This document shows positions 46,128 through 55,494 of a stretch of 58,309 nt of DNA, one piece after another. Below the pieces are notes generated by a model. That model was not told the origin of the DNA. It did not search any database and saw only the letters and a program-made list of their open reading frames with translations. How positions within the stretch are numbered: the first letter of the stretch is position 1; each line of letters begins with the position of its first letter. Position numbers and translations under genes: made by a program. This stretch comes from GCA-2861595 sp035526335 (GTDB lineage Bacteria > Actinomycetota > Acidimicrobiia > Acidimicrobiales > GCA-2861595): assembly GCA_035526335.1 (NCBI GenBank), contig DATLCN010000052.1, positions 1-58,309 of the forward strand, read 5' to 3'.

Positions 46128-46378
46128 TGGGCCGATCCGGAGCACCCGGCGCGAGCCCTGGTGCCGGGCGCTGCCGCGCTTCTTGCGCTGGTATCGCGGC
46201 GGCGACGAGCCTCCATCAAACCCAGCCGATTCATCCTCACGACTCAGACTTTGAGCATGTAGCCCATTCCGCGCACGGTGTGTACGAGACGTGGGCCGCG
46301 GGTGAGCAAGATGTCACACCCACGGGCCAGACTGCTGGCAGCGCTTCCCCCGCCGGTTCCACAACCGCGGGAGACACC

Positions 46379-49300
46379 ATGTCCCAGCCCACCCGGCCGC
46401 CGGAAGTACGTTGGCGTCGTGCCCCCGTGGTCGTCGCGGCCGTGACTCTCGACGACCTCCTGACCGGCCTACTCGCCAGCCCCGGCGCTCGTGCGGTCCC
46501 CTCGGCCAGACCCCTGCGCGGTGCGGTGCTGGTAGCGGGCATGGAGGTGGCCGGAACGGACGGCGCTGACGACCGGTCTCTCCGGCGGGCATGGCGAGAC
46601 CGCCACGGCGGAGGAGCCACGCCCCTGCTCCTCCTGGCCGACGAGCCGGGCCGGGTCGGCTGCCTGCGAGCCCTCGGCCTGGTCGACGCTGCAGGCCCGG
46701 TCCGCACGGTCGAGGTCGGTGCCCTGGCCGCGGCCCTTGGGAGGCTGGCGTCCCTCCCCCGGCTCGAAGCCGTCCGCGAGCTGGCGGCCGAGCTCGACCG
46801 CCTCGACCAGGCCGGCATCCCCGGCCTCAAGCTCCGTGAACTGCTCACCCTCCACACGCTCAACGTGCGCCTACGGGGGGACGCCCTGCGCTGGGACCGG
46901 CTCCAGGAGGCGATCAAGGGCCTTCCCCGCGGCGCCGACTGGCGGGCCGTGCTCCACACCCTTGGCTACGAGGTCGTTCCCCGCCCCCAGCGCGGGAGGC
47001 TCCTTCGCCTCGACGGCCGGCCGGTGGCCGTCGTCCACCCCAGGGCCGACCCCGCCGAGTTTGCCCGGATGGCCGAGGATGGCCGACCGCCGGAGGGCAT
47101 CCTCCTCAACGACTGCGCCACCGAAGGCGTGGCCTACGGGCTGCTGGCCAGCGGCAGCCGCCTGCGCCTGTTCGACGCCGCCCCCGCCACGGGCTCCGCC
47201 GCCGCCCGCTACCTCGACCTCGACGCCTCCGTGCTCCAGGACGACGACCGACCCTTCCTCGGCCTCCTCGGTCCCGCCTACCTGGCCGAGGGCCAGTTCG
47301 CAGCCCTTCAACGTGAGGCGCGCGATTACGGCGCCGGCCTGCGCACCCGGCTCGACCACGCCATACGCCAGCGCGCCCTCCCCGCCCTCGGTCTGGCCCT
47401 CGGCCGCTGGGCCCGCGCCGACGGCGCGGATCCCGCCGACGACGCGACGCGCGAGGAGCTCGAACGGGCCGCCCTCACCCTGGTGTTCCGGGGCCTTTTC
47501 ATCCTCTACGCCGAAGCCGCCGGCTACCTGCCCATGGACTCACGGGCCTACGAGGAGTCGTCGCTCACCCGTCTGATCGAAGAGGCGGCGGACGGCCTCG
47601 ACGATCTCGACCCTCGCTCCACCTCGCTCTGGGACCGCTTCACCCTGCTGGTCAAGGCCATGCGCACCGGCAACCGCAGCCGGGCGTGGGGGGTACCCGC
47701 CTACAACGGCGCCCTGTTCGCGGCCGACGGCTTCGACGGCGCCGCCACCCTGGAGCGGGCCGAGCTGGCCGACCCCGACTTCGGCCGGGTCCTGGTTGGC
47801 ATCGGCCGACCTCCGGGAGGCGATGTCGGGCTCGACTACTCGACGCTGGAGATCGGCCATCTGGGCAACATCTACGAGGGCCTTTTGTCCCTGCGCCTGT
47901 CGGTGGCCGACGCGCCCCTGCGCTACGACGCCAGGACGGACCGCTACGGACCGGTCGACGACGACGGGCCAGCCGACGTCGAGAACGGGGACCTCCTGTG
48001 GCAGACCAATGAGGGTGGGCGCAAGGGCGGCGGCGTGTACTACACCCGATCCGAGCTGGTCCGCCACCTGGTGCGCCACGCCGTGGTCCCCGCCTTCGAG
48101 GCCCACCTGGACCGCGTGCGGGCGCGGGCGGCCACCGACCCGGCCGGCGCCGCCGAGGAGCTGTTCGACTTCGCCGTGCTCGACCCCGCCTGCGGCAGCG
48201 CGCACTTCCTCGTGGTCGTGGTGTCCGAGCTGGCGGACAGGGTCGTGCGCTTTCTCGCCGATACCCCGCTGCCGGCCGTCGCCACCTCCATCGAGCGCCT
48301 CCGGGCCGGCGCCAGCGCCGGCGCGGCGATCGACGACGTTGCCCTGCTGCGCCGCCTGGTCACCAAGCGCTGCGTGTTCGGCGTCGATCTCAGCCCCATG
48401 GGCGCCGAGGTGGCCAAGCTCTCACTGTGGCTGGCGTCGTTCGTGCCGGGCCTGTCGCTCGCCTATCTCGACCGGAACGTCCAGGTGGGAAACTCCCTCG
48501 TCGGCGTCGTCCACCCCGAGGAGATCGCCGCCCAGGGCGCGCTGTTCGAGGAGCCCCTCCGCCGGGCCACAGAACAAGCGGTCGCCGCCGTGCGCCAGGT
48601 GGTGGCCGGCGAGGACCGCAGCCCTGACGAGGTGCGGGACAGCGAAGGCGCCGATGTCGCGGCCCGGGTGGCCACGGCGGGATTGGAGCGGCTGTGCGAC
48701 CTGTGGACGGCGGGCGCGTTCGACGTGGCCGGCGCCCGTCAGGAGGTACACCTGCACGGGGCCGACATCGTGACCGGCGCCAGGCACCACCGTTGGGAGG
48801 AGCTCGCGCCGCTGGCCCAGCGGCACCGGTTCATGCACTGGCTGACGGCCTTCCCGCATGTGCTGGCCCGCGACCGTCCCGGCTTCGACGCCGTGGTGGG
48901 CAACCCGCCCTGGGAGGAGGTCACCATCGAGGCCCTTGCCTTTCTCGGGCTCTTCCGGCCGGGTCTTCGCAGCCTGCCCGAAGGAGAGCGCGATCAGGCC
49001 GTCGCGCTGCTGTTGGCCGAGCGGCCGGCCCTGGGGGACCGCCTGGCCTCGGCCCAGGAGCGCTCGGCCGCCGAACGGGCCTACCTAAGCGCGGCCGGCT
49101 ACCCGTCCATGCCGGGCGACCCGGATCTCTACAAGTACTTCTGTGCCCGCTACCAGGCGCTGCTCCGCGACGGCGGCCGCCTGGGCGTGGTCCTGCCCCG
49201 CAGCGCGTTCTCGGCCAGCGGCTCCAGCGGCTTTCGTACATGGCTCTTCGAGGAGACGAGCTGCCACCGCCTTGATTTCCTGCTCAACAGTGGCCGCTGG

Positions 49301-50350
49301 GCTTTCGACTCCGAGCCCCGTTACACCGTCGCCCTGGTTGCGGCCGAGCGGGCGACCCCGGCCGGCGACCACCGCACGGCTGTGGCCGGAACGGCATCGT
49401 CGCTGACGGCGTGGGAGACCCAGGCGGCGTCGCCGGGCCTGGCCCTCGCCCAAGGAGCGTTCGGGCCCGGCCGCACCGTGCCGCTGCTGCGAAGCCAGGC
49501 CGAGGCGGAGCTGCTGGCCAAGCTGCGCCGGGGCACTCCTTTCCCCCGCGGGCCGGGCGGGCGCTGGAGGAGCTTCGCCGTGGCCGAACTCCATGAGACC
49601 AACGACCGCCCGCTCTGGCAGGGCGCCGAGGAGGGCCAGCCGCTCTGGAAGGGCGAAAGCTTCGACCAGTATGACCCCAACGGCGCCGGCGCCCGCGCCT
49701 GTCCGATCACCGAGGCCGTGCTCAAAAAGATCCGCAAGCCGCGCCCTGGTTCGTTTTTCGCCAAGGAGCTCCCCGCACGCCGGAGGGCGGAGACCGTGCT
49801 CAACGAGCTCTCCGGCGCGCGGGTTGCCTTCCGCGACGTCAGCCGGGCCACCGACTCCCGGACGGTTCGGGCCTCGTTGGTCCCGCCCGGGGTACTCCTG
49901 ACCAACAAGGCTCCTTATCTGGCCTTCGTGGAAGGCGGGAACGGGGCGCGGGCGGCGACGCTCGGAATCATGAACAGCCTGGCCTTCGACTGGCAGGCCA
50001 GGCGCTTCGTCGAGGTCAACCTCAATTTCTTCATCCTGGAGGGCCTGATCGTGCCCGACCTCGACGACCACGCCCTCGCTGCCATCGCCGACGGCGCGGC
50101 CCGGCTGTCGTGCGTCGACGAGCGCTTCGCCGCCTTCGCCGAGAGCTTCAGCATCGAGCCCGGCCCGATGCCCGACGACGAGCGGGAGCGGCTGCGAGTA
50201 GAGATCGACGCCCGGGTGGCGGCGGCCTGGGGCCTCACCGGCGGGGACCTCGACGTGCTGCTGGCCGATTTCACCGCCGATGCCGTACCGCCGGCCTACC
50301 GGCGACAGCTGGCCGACCGCCTGGACGAGCTGACCGGCGGCCGCCGGTGA
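46379..50350 (+). CDS. Large N6-adenine DNA methyltransferase (Eco57I/DrmMI-like)
   Basis: The 1323-residue protein has an uncharacterised ~500-residue N-terminal region, then an adenine methyltransferase core: SAM-binding 'AVLDPACGSAHFLVVVVSEL' (motif I near 602), 'RCVFGVDLSPMGAEVAKLSLWLASF' and the catalytic 'FDAVVGNPPWEEV' (NPPW near 842). A C-terminal region with 'FRDVSRATDSRTV' resembles the target-recognition part of Eco57I-type and class 1 DISARM methylases. No nuclease motif is recognised at the N-terminus. ATG 46379 has GGGAGA five bases upstream; earlier in-frame codons look non-coding. The stop overlaps the ATPase start (GTGA). It probably marks self DNA for the system. Confidence 0.87.
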   Translation: MSQPTRPPEVRWRRAPVVVAAVTLDDLLTGLLASPGARAVPSARPLRGAVLVAGMEVAGTDGADDRSLRRAWRDRHGGGATPLLLLADEPGRVGCLRALGLVDAAGPVRTVEVGALAAALGRLASLPRLEAVRELAAELDRLDQAGIPGLKLRELLTLHTLNVRLRGDALRWDRLQEAIKGLPRGADWRAVLHTLGYEVVPRPQRGRLLRLDGRPVAVVHPRADPAEFARMAEDGRPPEGILLNDCATEGVAYGLLASGSRLRLFDAAPATGSAAARYLDLDASVLQDDDRPFLGLLGPAYLAEGQFAALQREARDYGAGLRTRLDHAIRQRALPALGLALGRWARADGADPADDATREELERAALTLVFRGLFILYAEAAGYLPMDSRAYEESSLTRLIEEAADGLDDLDPRSTSLWDRFTLLVKAMRTGNRSRAWGVPAYNGALFAADGFDGAATLERAELADPDFGRVLVGIGRPPGGDVGLDYSTLEIGHLGNIYEGLLSLRLSVADAPLRYDARTDRYGPVDDDGPADVENGDLLWQTNEGGRKGGGVYYTRSELVRHLVRHAVVPAFEAHLDRVRARAATDPAGAAEELFDFAVLDPACGSAHFLVVVVSELADRVVRFLADTPLPAVATSIERLRAGASAGAAIDDVALLRRLVTKRCVFGVDLSPMGAEVAKLSLWLASFVPGLSLAYLDRNVQVGNSLVGVVHPEEIAAQGALFEEPLRRATEQAVAAVRQVVAGEDRSPDEVRDSEGADVAARVATAGLERLCDLWTAGAFDVAGARQEVHLHGADIVTGARHHRWEELAPLAQRHRFMHWLTAFPHVLARDRPGFDAVVGNPPWEEVTIEALAFLGLFRPGLRSLPEGERDQAVALLLAERPALGDRLASAQERSAAERAYLSAAGYPSMPGDPDLYKYFCARYQALLRDGGRLGVVLPRSAFSASGSSGFRTWLFEETSCHRLDFLLNSGRWAFDSEPRYTVALVAAERATPAGDHRTAVAGTASSLTAWETQAASPGLALAQGAFGPGRTVPLLRSQAEAELLAKLRRGTPFPRGPGGRWRSFAVAELHETNDRPLWQGAEEGQPLWKGESFDQYDPNGAGARACPITEAVLKKIRKPRPGSFFAKELPARRRAETVLNELSGARVAFRDVSRATDSRTVRASLVPPGVLLTNKAPYLAFVEGGNGARAATLGIMNSLAFDWQARRFVEVNLNFFILEGLIVPDLDDHALAAIADGAARLSCVDERFAAFAESFSIEPGPMPDDERERLRVEIDARVAAAWGLTGGDLDVLLADFTADAVPPAYRRQLADRLDELTGGRR

Positions 50351-51564
50351 GCGACCTCCCCTTCCTCCGTCGGGCGGTGATCAAGAACTACCGCAGTATC
50401 GCCGGATGCGACGTGCGCCTGCGCCCCCTGAGCCTGCTGGTGGGGCGGAACGGGTCGGGCAAGAGCAACTTCCTCGACGCCTTGCGATTCGTGGCCGACG
50501 CCTTGAACACCTCGCTCAGCCACGCCCTGCGTGACCGCGGCGGGATCAACGAGGTGCGCCGCCGCTCGGGTGGCCACCCCACCCATTTCGGCATCCGACT
50601 TGACTTCACCCTGCCCGGGGGAAGCGCCGGGACGTATGCCTTCCGGGTTGCGGCCCGGGCCCGGGGCGCCTACGAGGTGCAGGAGGAGCGGTGCGAGGTC
50701 AGCGACCCGACCGGCCTGGGTGTCCACCGCTTCCACGTGAGCCCCGACGGGGTCACCACCACCTTGGCGCAGGCGGTGCCGCCGGCCCTGCCCGACCGGC
50801 TGTACCTCGTCAACGCCGGCGGGCTGCCGCAGTTCCGCCCCGTGTACGACGCCATGTCCGCCATGGGCTTTTACAACCTCAACCCCGACCGCATCCGCGA
50901 TCTCCAGTCTCCGGACCCTGGGACGCTGCTCGCTCGCGATGGCAGCAACCTCACGAGCGTGCTGGACCAGTTGCGCGACCACCGCACGGGAGCGAAGGAG
51001 CGGGTGGAGGGCTATCTCAACAAGGTGACTTCGAACATCACCGGCGTCGATGTCAAGGTGGTGGGGCCGAAGGAGACCCTCGAGTTCCGCCAGCACGTCG
51101 CCGGTTCGAAGGACCCTTGGCGCTTTCCCGCCGCAGCTATGTCCGACGGCACGCTCCGGGCCCTTGGCATCCTGGTCGCCCTCTTCCAGACCCATGGTGG
51201 GGCGTCAGAGGTTCCCCTCGTCGGCATCGAGGAGCCCGAGGCGGCCCTCCACCCTGGGGCAGCCGGCGTCCTGCTCGATGCGCTGCGGGAGGCCAGCGCT
51301 CGCACGCAGGTGGTGGTGACGAGCCACAGCCCGGACCTGCTCGACGACCCCACGATCGACGCCGACTCCATCCTGGCCGTGGCCCTGCACGACGGTGCCA
51401 CCGTCATCGGCGCGATCGACGAGACCGGGCGCTCGGCCATGAGGGATCACCTCTTCACCGCCGGGGAACTCCTGAGGCTCGACCAGCTTGCGCCGGACGA
51501 CGAGGCGAAAGCCCACGCCAACGGCAGCCAACTCGAACTGTTCGAGGCATCACCCCGCCGGTGA
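50347..51564 (+). CDS. SMC/OLD-like AAA ATPase (AAA_21 type)
   Basis: The 405-residue protein has 'IKNYRSIAGCDVRLRPLSLL' and Walker A 'VGRNGSGKSNFLDAL' (about 32-46), a long insert in place of coiled coil, 'MSDGTLRALGILVALFQT' (ABC signature-like), Walker B 'VGIEEPEAALHPGAAGVLLD' near 292 and 'VVVTSHSPDLLDD'. This is the ATPase half found in OLD, Gabija and PARIS-type defence proteins, but no TOPRIM domain is fused to it; the next gene supplies one. Both ends overlap neighbouring genes by four bases, so stoichiometric co-expression is expected. Confidence 0.9.
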   Translation: MSDLPFLRRAVIKNYRSIAGCDVRLRPLSLLVGRNGSGKSNFLDALRFVADALNTSLSHALRDRGGINEVRRRSGGHPTHFGIRLDFTLPGGSAGTYAFRVAARARGAYEVQEERCEVSDPTGLGVHRFHVSPDGVTTTLAQAVPPALPDRLYLVNAGGLPQFRPVYDAMSAMGFYNLNPDRIRDLQSPDPGTLLARDGSNLTSVLDQLRDHRTGAKERVEGYLNKVTSNITGVDVKVVGPKETLEFRQHVAGSKDPWRFPAAAMSDGTLRALGILVALFQTHGGASEVPLVGIEEPEAALHPGAAGVLLDALREASARTQVVVTSHSPDLLDDPTIDADSILAVALHDGATVIGAIDETGRSAMRDHLFTAGELLRLDQLAPDDEAKAHANGSQLELFEASPRR

Positions 51565-52166
51565 CCTGCACCATCAGCTGCATCGTCGAAGGGCACGGTG
51601 AGGTGTCCTCCGTTCCGATCCTCCTCCGGCGCATCGCCGAGTCGCTCAACCCGGCGGTGGTTGTCAGCGTGCCGCCGCCGATCCGGGTGCCGGCCGACAA
51701 GCTGCGCCGCCAGGGGGAGTTGGAGCGCCATGTCGAGTTGGCGGCCCGGAAGGTCGGCGCCGGGGGTGGGGTCCTGGTGCTGCTCGACGCCGACGACGAG
51801 GAGGACTGCCCGGCTCGGTTGGGACCGGAGTTGCTGGCGAGGTGCATCGCCCAGCGCCGGGACGTCCCAGTCTCCGTCGTGCTGGCCAAGCGCGAGTTCG
51901 AGGCGTGGTTCCTTGCCGCCGCGACGTCGGTGGCCGGCCGGCGAGGGCTGGCGCATGACCTCCAGGTGCCCGAGAACCCGGAGGAGGTCCGCGGCGGGAA
52001 GGAGTGGTTGCGGCGGCACATGGCTCCGGGCACCACCTACGCCACGACCCAGGACCAGCCGGCGCTCACCGCCTTGTTCGACGTCAGGGCGGCCCGCGCT
52101 GCGTCGCCCTCGTTCGACAAGTGCCATCGCGAGGTCGTCCGCCTTCTCGGGGGTGGCGATGCCTGA
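51561..52166 (+). CDS. Small TOPRIM-motif protein (DUF4276-like)
   Basis: The 201-residue protein has the TOPRIM glutamate in 'CIVEGHGEVSSVPILLRRIA' (Glu10), the DxD pair in 'GVLVLLDADDEEDCP' (Asp76/Asp78) and a further acidic site 'AKREFEAWFLAA' (Glu112/Glu114). This matches proteins annotated as DUF4276, which usually follow an AAA ATPase gene, as here. By analogy to OLD and PARIS it should be the nuclease or effector moiety activated by the ATPase. The GTG overlaps the ATPase stop by four bases, and its own stop overlaps the helicase start by eight. Confidence 0.82.
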   Translation: MTCTISCIVEGHGEVSSVPILLRRIAESLNPAVVVSVPPPIRVPADKLRRQGELERHVELAARKVGAGGGVLVLLDADDEEDCPARLGPELLARCIAQRRDVPVSVVLAKREFEAWFLAAATSVAGRRGLAHDLQVPENPEEVRGGKEWLRRHMAPGTTYATTQDQPALTALFDVRAARAASPSFDKCHREVVRLLGGGDA

Positions 52167-55100
52167 GCGCCCGCAGCTGGTGGAAAACCAGACGGGCCCA
52201 ACGACGCACGCGGCCGCCCTTGCCTACCTCGTCGGCGATCTTGATTCACGGTTCGCCGTTGCCGTCGCCACCGGGTACGTCAATCTCGGCGGTCTGCAAC
52301 ACCTTGCCGTGACGGTGCAGGATGGGCGGCAGGTCCGGTTGCTCCTGGGAGCGGTGCCACGGCCCGGGCTCGGTGCCGACCTCCCGCTCTCCCGCTTCGA
52401 GGTCGCCCTCCAGGCGTTGGCCCAAGAGCGCGACCTGGCCCGATTCCCCCCCAGCCGGGCGGCGGCGTTGCTTGCGAACGTCGACACCTGGCTCGATCGC
52501 CCTGAAATCGATGTCCGTCGCTACTCCGCCCGGTTCCTGCACGGCAAGGCCTACCTCTTCGGCGACGTCACCGACGGGCGGGCTGCCCTGGTCACGTCGG
52601 CCAACCTCACCACCGCCGGCCTGCTGGCCAACCTCGAGCTGGGTCTCGTCCACTACGACCCGCACGTCGCCCGGCTGGCCCTGGAATGGTTCGAGGAGCT
52701 GTGGACCGCTGCGGTCGATTTCAAGGACGATCTCCGGTCGCTGCTGTTCCCGGACCCCGGACTGCTCGATCCGGACACGATCTACCTGCGGGCGCTGCTG
52801 GAGCTGTACGGCGACGACCTGGAGGTACCGCTCGACGTCGTCCCGCCCGGCTCCTCTGCGGTCGCCCTGGCGCCCTTCCAGCGGGATGGCTACGAGCGGG
52901 CTCGGCGGATCGTGGCCGAGCATCACGGCGTCGTCTATGCCGATGGAGTGGGGACGGGCAAGACCGAGATCGGCCTCGCCTTCATCGAGGAGTACGCCCT
53001 GGCCCGGGGACAACACGCGCTAGTAGTGGCACCCGCCCAGCTGGTCGCCAACTGGCAGGAGCGTATCGACCAGGCCCGGCTGCCGGCCCAGGTCGTCAGC
53101 TACCACCAACTGGCGGCCGACGAACAGCTCGCTCCCAGCGCGCAGGGGCGGCGGCGGGTCCTCCACAACGCCGCCGACAGCTATCGCCTCGTGGTTGTCG
53201 ACGAGGGCCACTCGCTGCGCAACCCCGACACGTCCTGGCACCGGGCGGTGGAGCGCCTCCTCGGCGGTGAGCGCAAGGACCTGGTGCTCCTGACGGCCAC
53301 ACCGGTGAACAACGGCCTCTGGGACCTGTACCACCTGGTGATGACCTTCGCCCGCCACGACCGCGCCTTCGCGGCGCAGGGCATCGCGTCGGCCCACCAG
53401 CTCTTCGTCGATGCGGGGGCCAACGCCAAGGACCCGGAGAACCTCGACCCCGACATCCTCTTCCCGCTGGCCGACGCGGTGAGCGTGCGCCGGGACCGCC
53501 GGTTCATCGAGCAGCACTACCCGGGGGCGACCTTTCCCGATGGCACCCCCGTTCGGTTCCCTCGGCCCCGGCTGCGGACCCTCCGGTACGACCTCGACGC
53601 GGCCGAGCCGGGTCTGATCGGGGAAATGGCGGCCCTGATCGGGTCGCTCTCAATGGCCCGCTATCGGCCGAGCGCGTTCGAGGTGGGTGGCGAGGAAGCC
53701 AAGGCAGAGGCTGCCCTGGGGGGCCTGCTTCAGTCCGCCATCCTGAAGCGGTTCGAGTCCTGCTGGTGGGCCTGCCTGGTCACGGTGCGGCGCATGGTGT
53801 CCGTCCACGACGCGTTCCTTGCCGCGTGGGAGGACGGTTTCGTGCCTTCCCGGGACGCTCTCCGTGACGCAGCTGTTGCCGAGGCCGACGACGCCGGTCT
53901 GGCTGGATGGGTGGCGGAGGCGCTGCTCGACGACGAGTCCCGGCCCACCTCCGACTATCTGCCCACCTACGGGGAGGCGGTCGCCGCCGATCGGGGCGTG
54001 CTCGCCTCCATCGAGTCCCGCCTGGACCGGTTGTCGGCCGAGGACGACCCGAAGCTGGCGCGCCTTCGCACGTTGCTCACCGAATCGCCGTGGGCCAAGG
54101 TCGTGGTGTTCGCGACCTTCGGCGACACCGTGCGGTTCCTCGATGCCCACCTGCCGGCAGCGGTCGGAGGCCGGGACCGGGTGGTCGTCATCGGCGGCGA
54201 CAGCGATCCCGACTCGCGAGCCGAGTTGCTGGGCCGGTTCTGCCCGGACACCGTCGTTCGACCCGGGTACGTCCCGCCGGACGGCGAGGTTGACCTGCTC
54301 GTGTCGACCGACGTGTTGTCGGAAGGCCAGAACCTGCAGCAGGCGGAAGCGGTGGTCAGCTACGACATGCCGTGGAACCCGCAGCGCGTCGTGCAGCGCA
54401 ACGGTCGGGTGATCCGGCTCAAGAGCCCCCATGAGGAGGTCTTTCTCACGACCATGCTCCCCGAGGACGGTGACCTCGAGGCGCTCCTGCGGCTGGAGGC
54501 CGCGATCCGGCGCAAGATCCTGGCCGCCACCGTGTACGGCATGGAGACAGGTGTGATCGAAGGCGTGGAGCCGGAGCTCCGGTCCTACGCCTCAAGGCTG
54601 GCGGGCGGTGATGAGTCGCTTCTCGACGATGGTGGCGAGGACGGCGCCTTTGCGGGCGAGGAGCTGCGCGCCGAGTTGCAGCGGGCGATGGCCGAGGGAG
54701 AGACGGCCCGGCTGCGGGCACTGCCCTGGGGCGTCGGCGCCACCTTCGGCCAGGGCCCAGGCGTTCCCTCGACGGGCGAAGCCGGGGTCTTCTTCGCCTG
54801 CCGCACGACGGACGGGTCCCGCTACTGGCGGTACGTCGAGGACGGCGGGAAAGTCCTCGACAGTGACGCGGAGATGCTGCGGCGCATCAGCCCCGGGTCT
54901 GCGCCGGGGCTCGACCCGGTGGCGGCCGGCGTCGACCTCGAGGCAGCCTGGGCGCCAGCGGTCGCGTCCATCGTGGCCGAGCACAACCGCCGCGCCGACC
55001 CCCGCGCCGATGCAGAGCGGATCGGGCCCGCGCAGCGATTTGCTCTCGACCTCCTGCGTGACCCGGCGGTGGCGCTCCCAACGGGGGCAGGCGCGGCTGA

Positions 55101-55338
55101 CGAGGCCCTCAGCGTCGAGCGCAGCTCCTCGGTCCGCCAGGCTCTCTCCGAGATCCGACGACTTCTCGTGGAGGGCGAGATATCCCGGGACGACGGTGCG
55201 CGTCGAGTGGTGGATGTGGTCAGGGACTTCGGCCTGCAACCCGTTGAGCCGCCCCCGGCCCTGTCACGGATCAAAGAGGACGATGTCGGCGTGGTGTGCT
55301 GGATGGCGGTACGCCCGGAGTTGATCGACGGGTTCTGA
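52159..55338 (+). CDS. PLD-domain SNF2-family helicase
   Basis: The 1059-residue protein has an N-terminal phospholipase D-like domain with a single HKD site ('RFLHGKAYLFGDVTDG' near 126, then 'VTSANLTTAGLLANLEL') and an SNF2-like helicase: Walker A 'GVGTGKTEIG' near 263, 'VVVDEGHSLRN' near 348, 'LLTATPVNNGLWDLYHL', and C-terminal 'VSTDVLSEGQNLQQAEAVV' with 'MPWNPQRVVQRNGRVIRL' near 716-755. The final ~250 residues are unassigned. PLD nucleases usually dimerise to form an active site. It is the last gene of the four-gene unit and the most likely DNA translocase/nuclease. It differs from the DUF3427 helicase at 1632 in both helicase type and C-terminus. Confidence 0.9.
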   Translation: MPERPQLVENQTGPTTHAAALAYLVGDLDSRFAVAVATGYVNLGGLQHLAVTVQDGRQVRLLLGAVPRPGLGADLPLSRFEVALQALAQERDLARFPPSRAAALLANVDTWLDRPEIDVRRYSARFLHGKAYLFGDVTDGRAALVTSANLTTAGLLANLELGLVHYDPHVARLALEWFEELWTAAVDFKDDLRSLLFPDPGLLDPDTIYLRALLELYGDDLEVPLDVVPPGSSAVALAPFQRDGYERARRIVAEHHGVVYADGVGTGKTEIGLAFIEEYALARGQHALVVAPAQLVANWQERIDQARLPAQVVSYHQLAADEQLAPSAQGRRRVLHNAADSYRLVVVDEGHSLRNPDTSWHRAVERLLGGERKDLVLLTATPVNNGLWDLYHLVMTFARHDRAFAAQGIASAHQLFVDAGANAKDPENLDPDILFPLADAVSVRRDRRFIEQHYPGATFPDGTPVRFPRPRLRTLRYDLDAAEPGLIGEMAALIGSLSMARYRPSAFEVGGEEAKAEAALGGLLQSAILKRFESCWWACLVTVRRMVSVHDAFLAAWEDGFVPSRDALRDAAVAEADDAGLAGWVAEALLDDESRPTSDYLPTYGEAVAADRGVLASIESRLDRLSAEDDPKLARLRTLLTESPWAKVVVFATFGDTVRFLDAHLPAAVGGRDRVVVIGGDSDPDSRAELLGRFCPDTVVRPGYVPPDGEVDLLVSTDVLSEGQNLQQAEAVVSYDMPWNPQRVVQRNGRVIRLKSPHEEVFLTTMLPEDGDLEALLRLEAAIRRKILAATVYGMETGVIEGVEPELRSYASRLAGGDESLLDDGGEDGAFAGEELRAELQRAMAEGETARLRALPWGVGATFGQGPGVPSTGEAGVFFACRTTDGSRYWRYVEDGGKVLDSDAEMLRRISPGSAPGLDPVAAGVDLEAAWAPAVASIVAEHNRRADPRADAERIGPAQRFALDLLRDPAVALPTGAGAADEALSVERSSSVRQALSEIRRLLVEGEISRDDGARRVVDVVRDFGLQPVEPPPALSRIKEDDVGVVCWMAVRPELIDGF

Positions 55339-55494
55339 GGATCCGAGCGCGGCGGGACTCGAAAGGTTCGAACATTCAGGCCAGGTCGGCAGCGGGGGGT
55401 GCCCGGATGCGTGCCCACCCGTCCCACAAGCCTTTCCGGCACGACGTGCGACGGGCCGCGACATCGTGGCACGGACAAGTAACTCACTCTTAAT

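Noticed and set aside
46379..55338. Assignment of the operon to BREX or classical DISARM
   Set aside because: No PglZ, BrxC or BrxL for BREX, and no drmA or DUF1998 drmB for DISARM; only partial resemblance.
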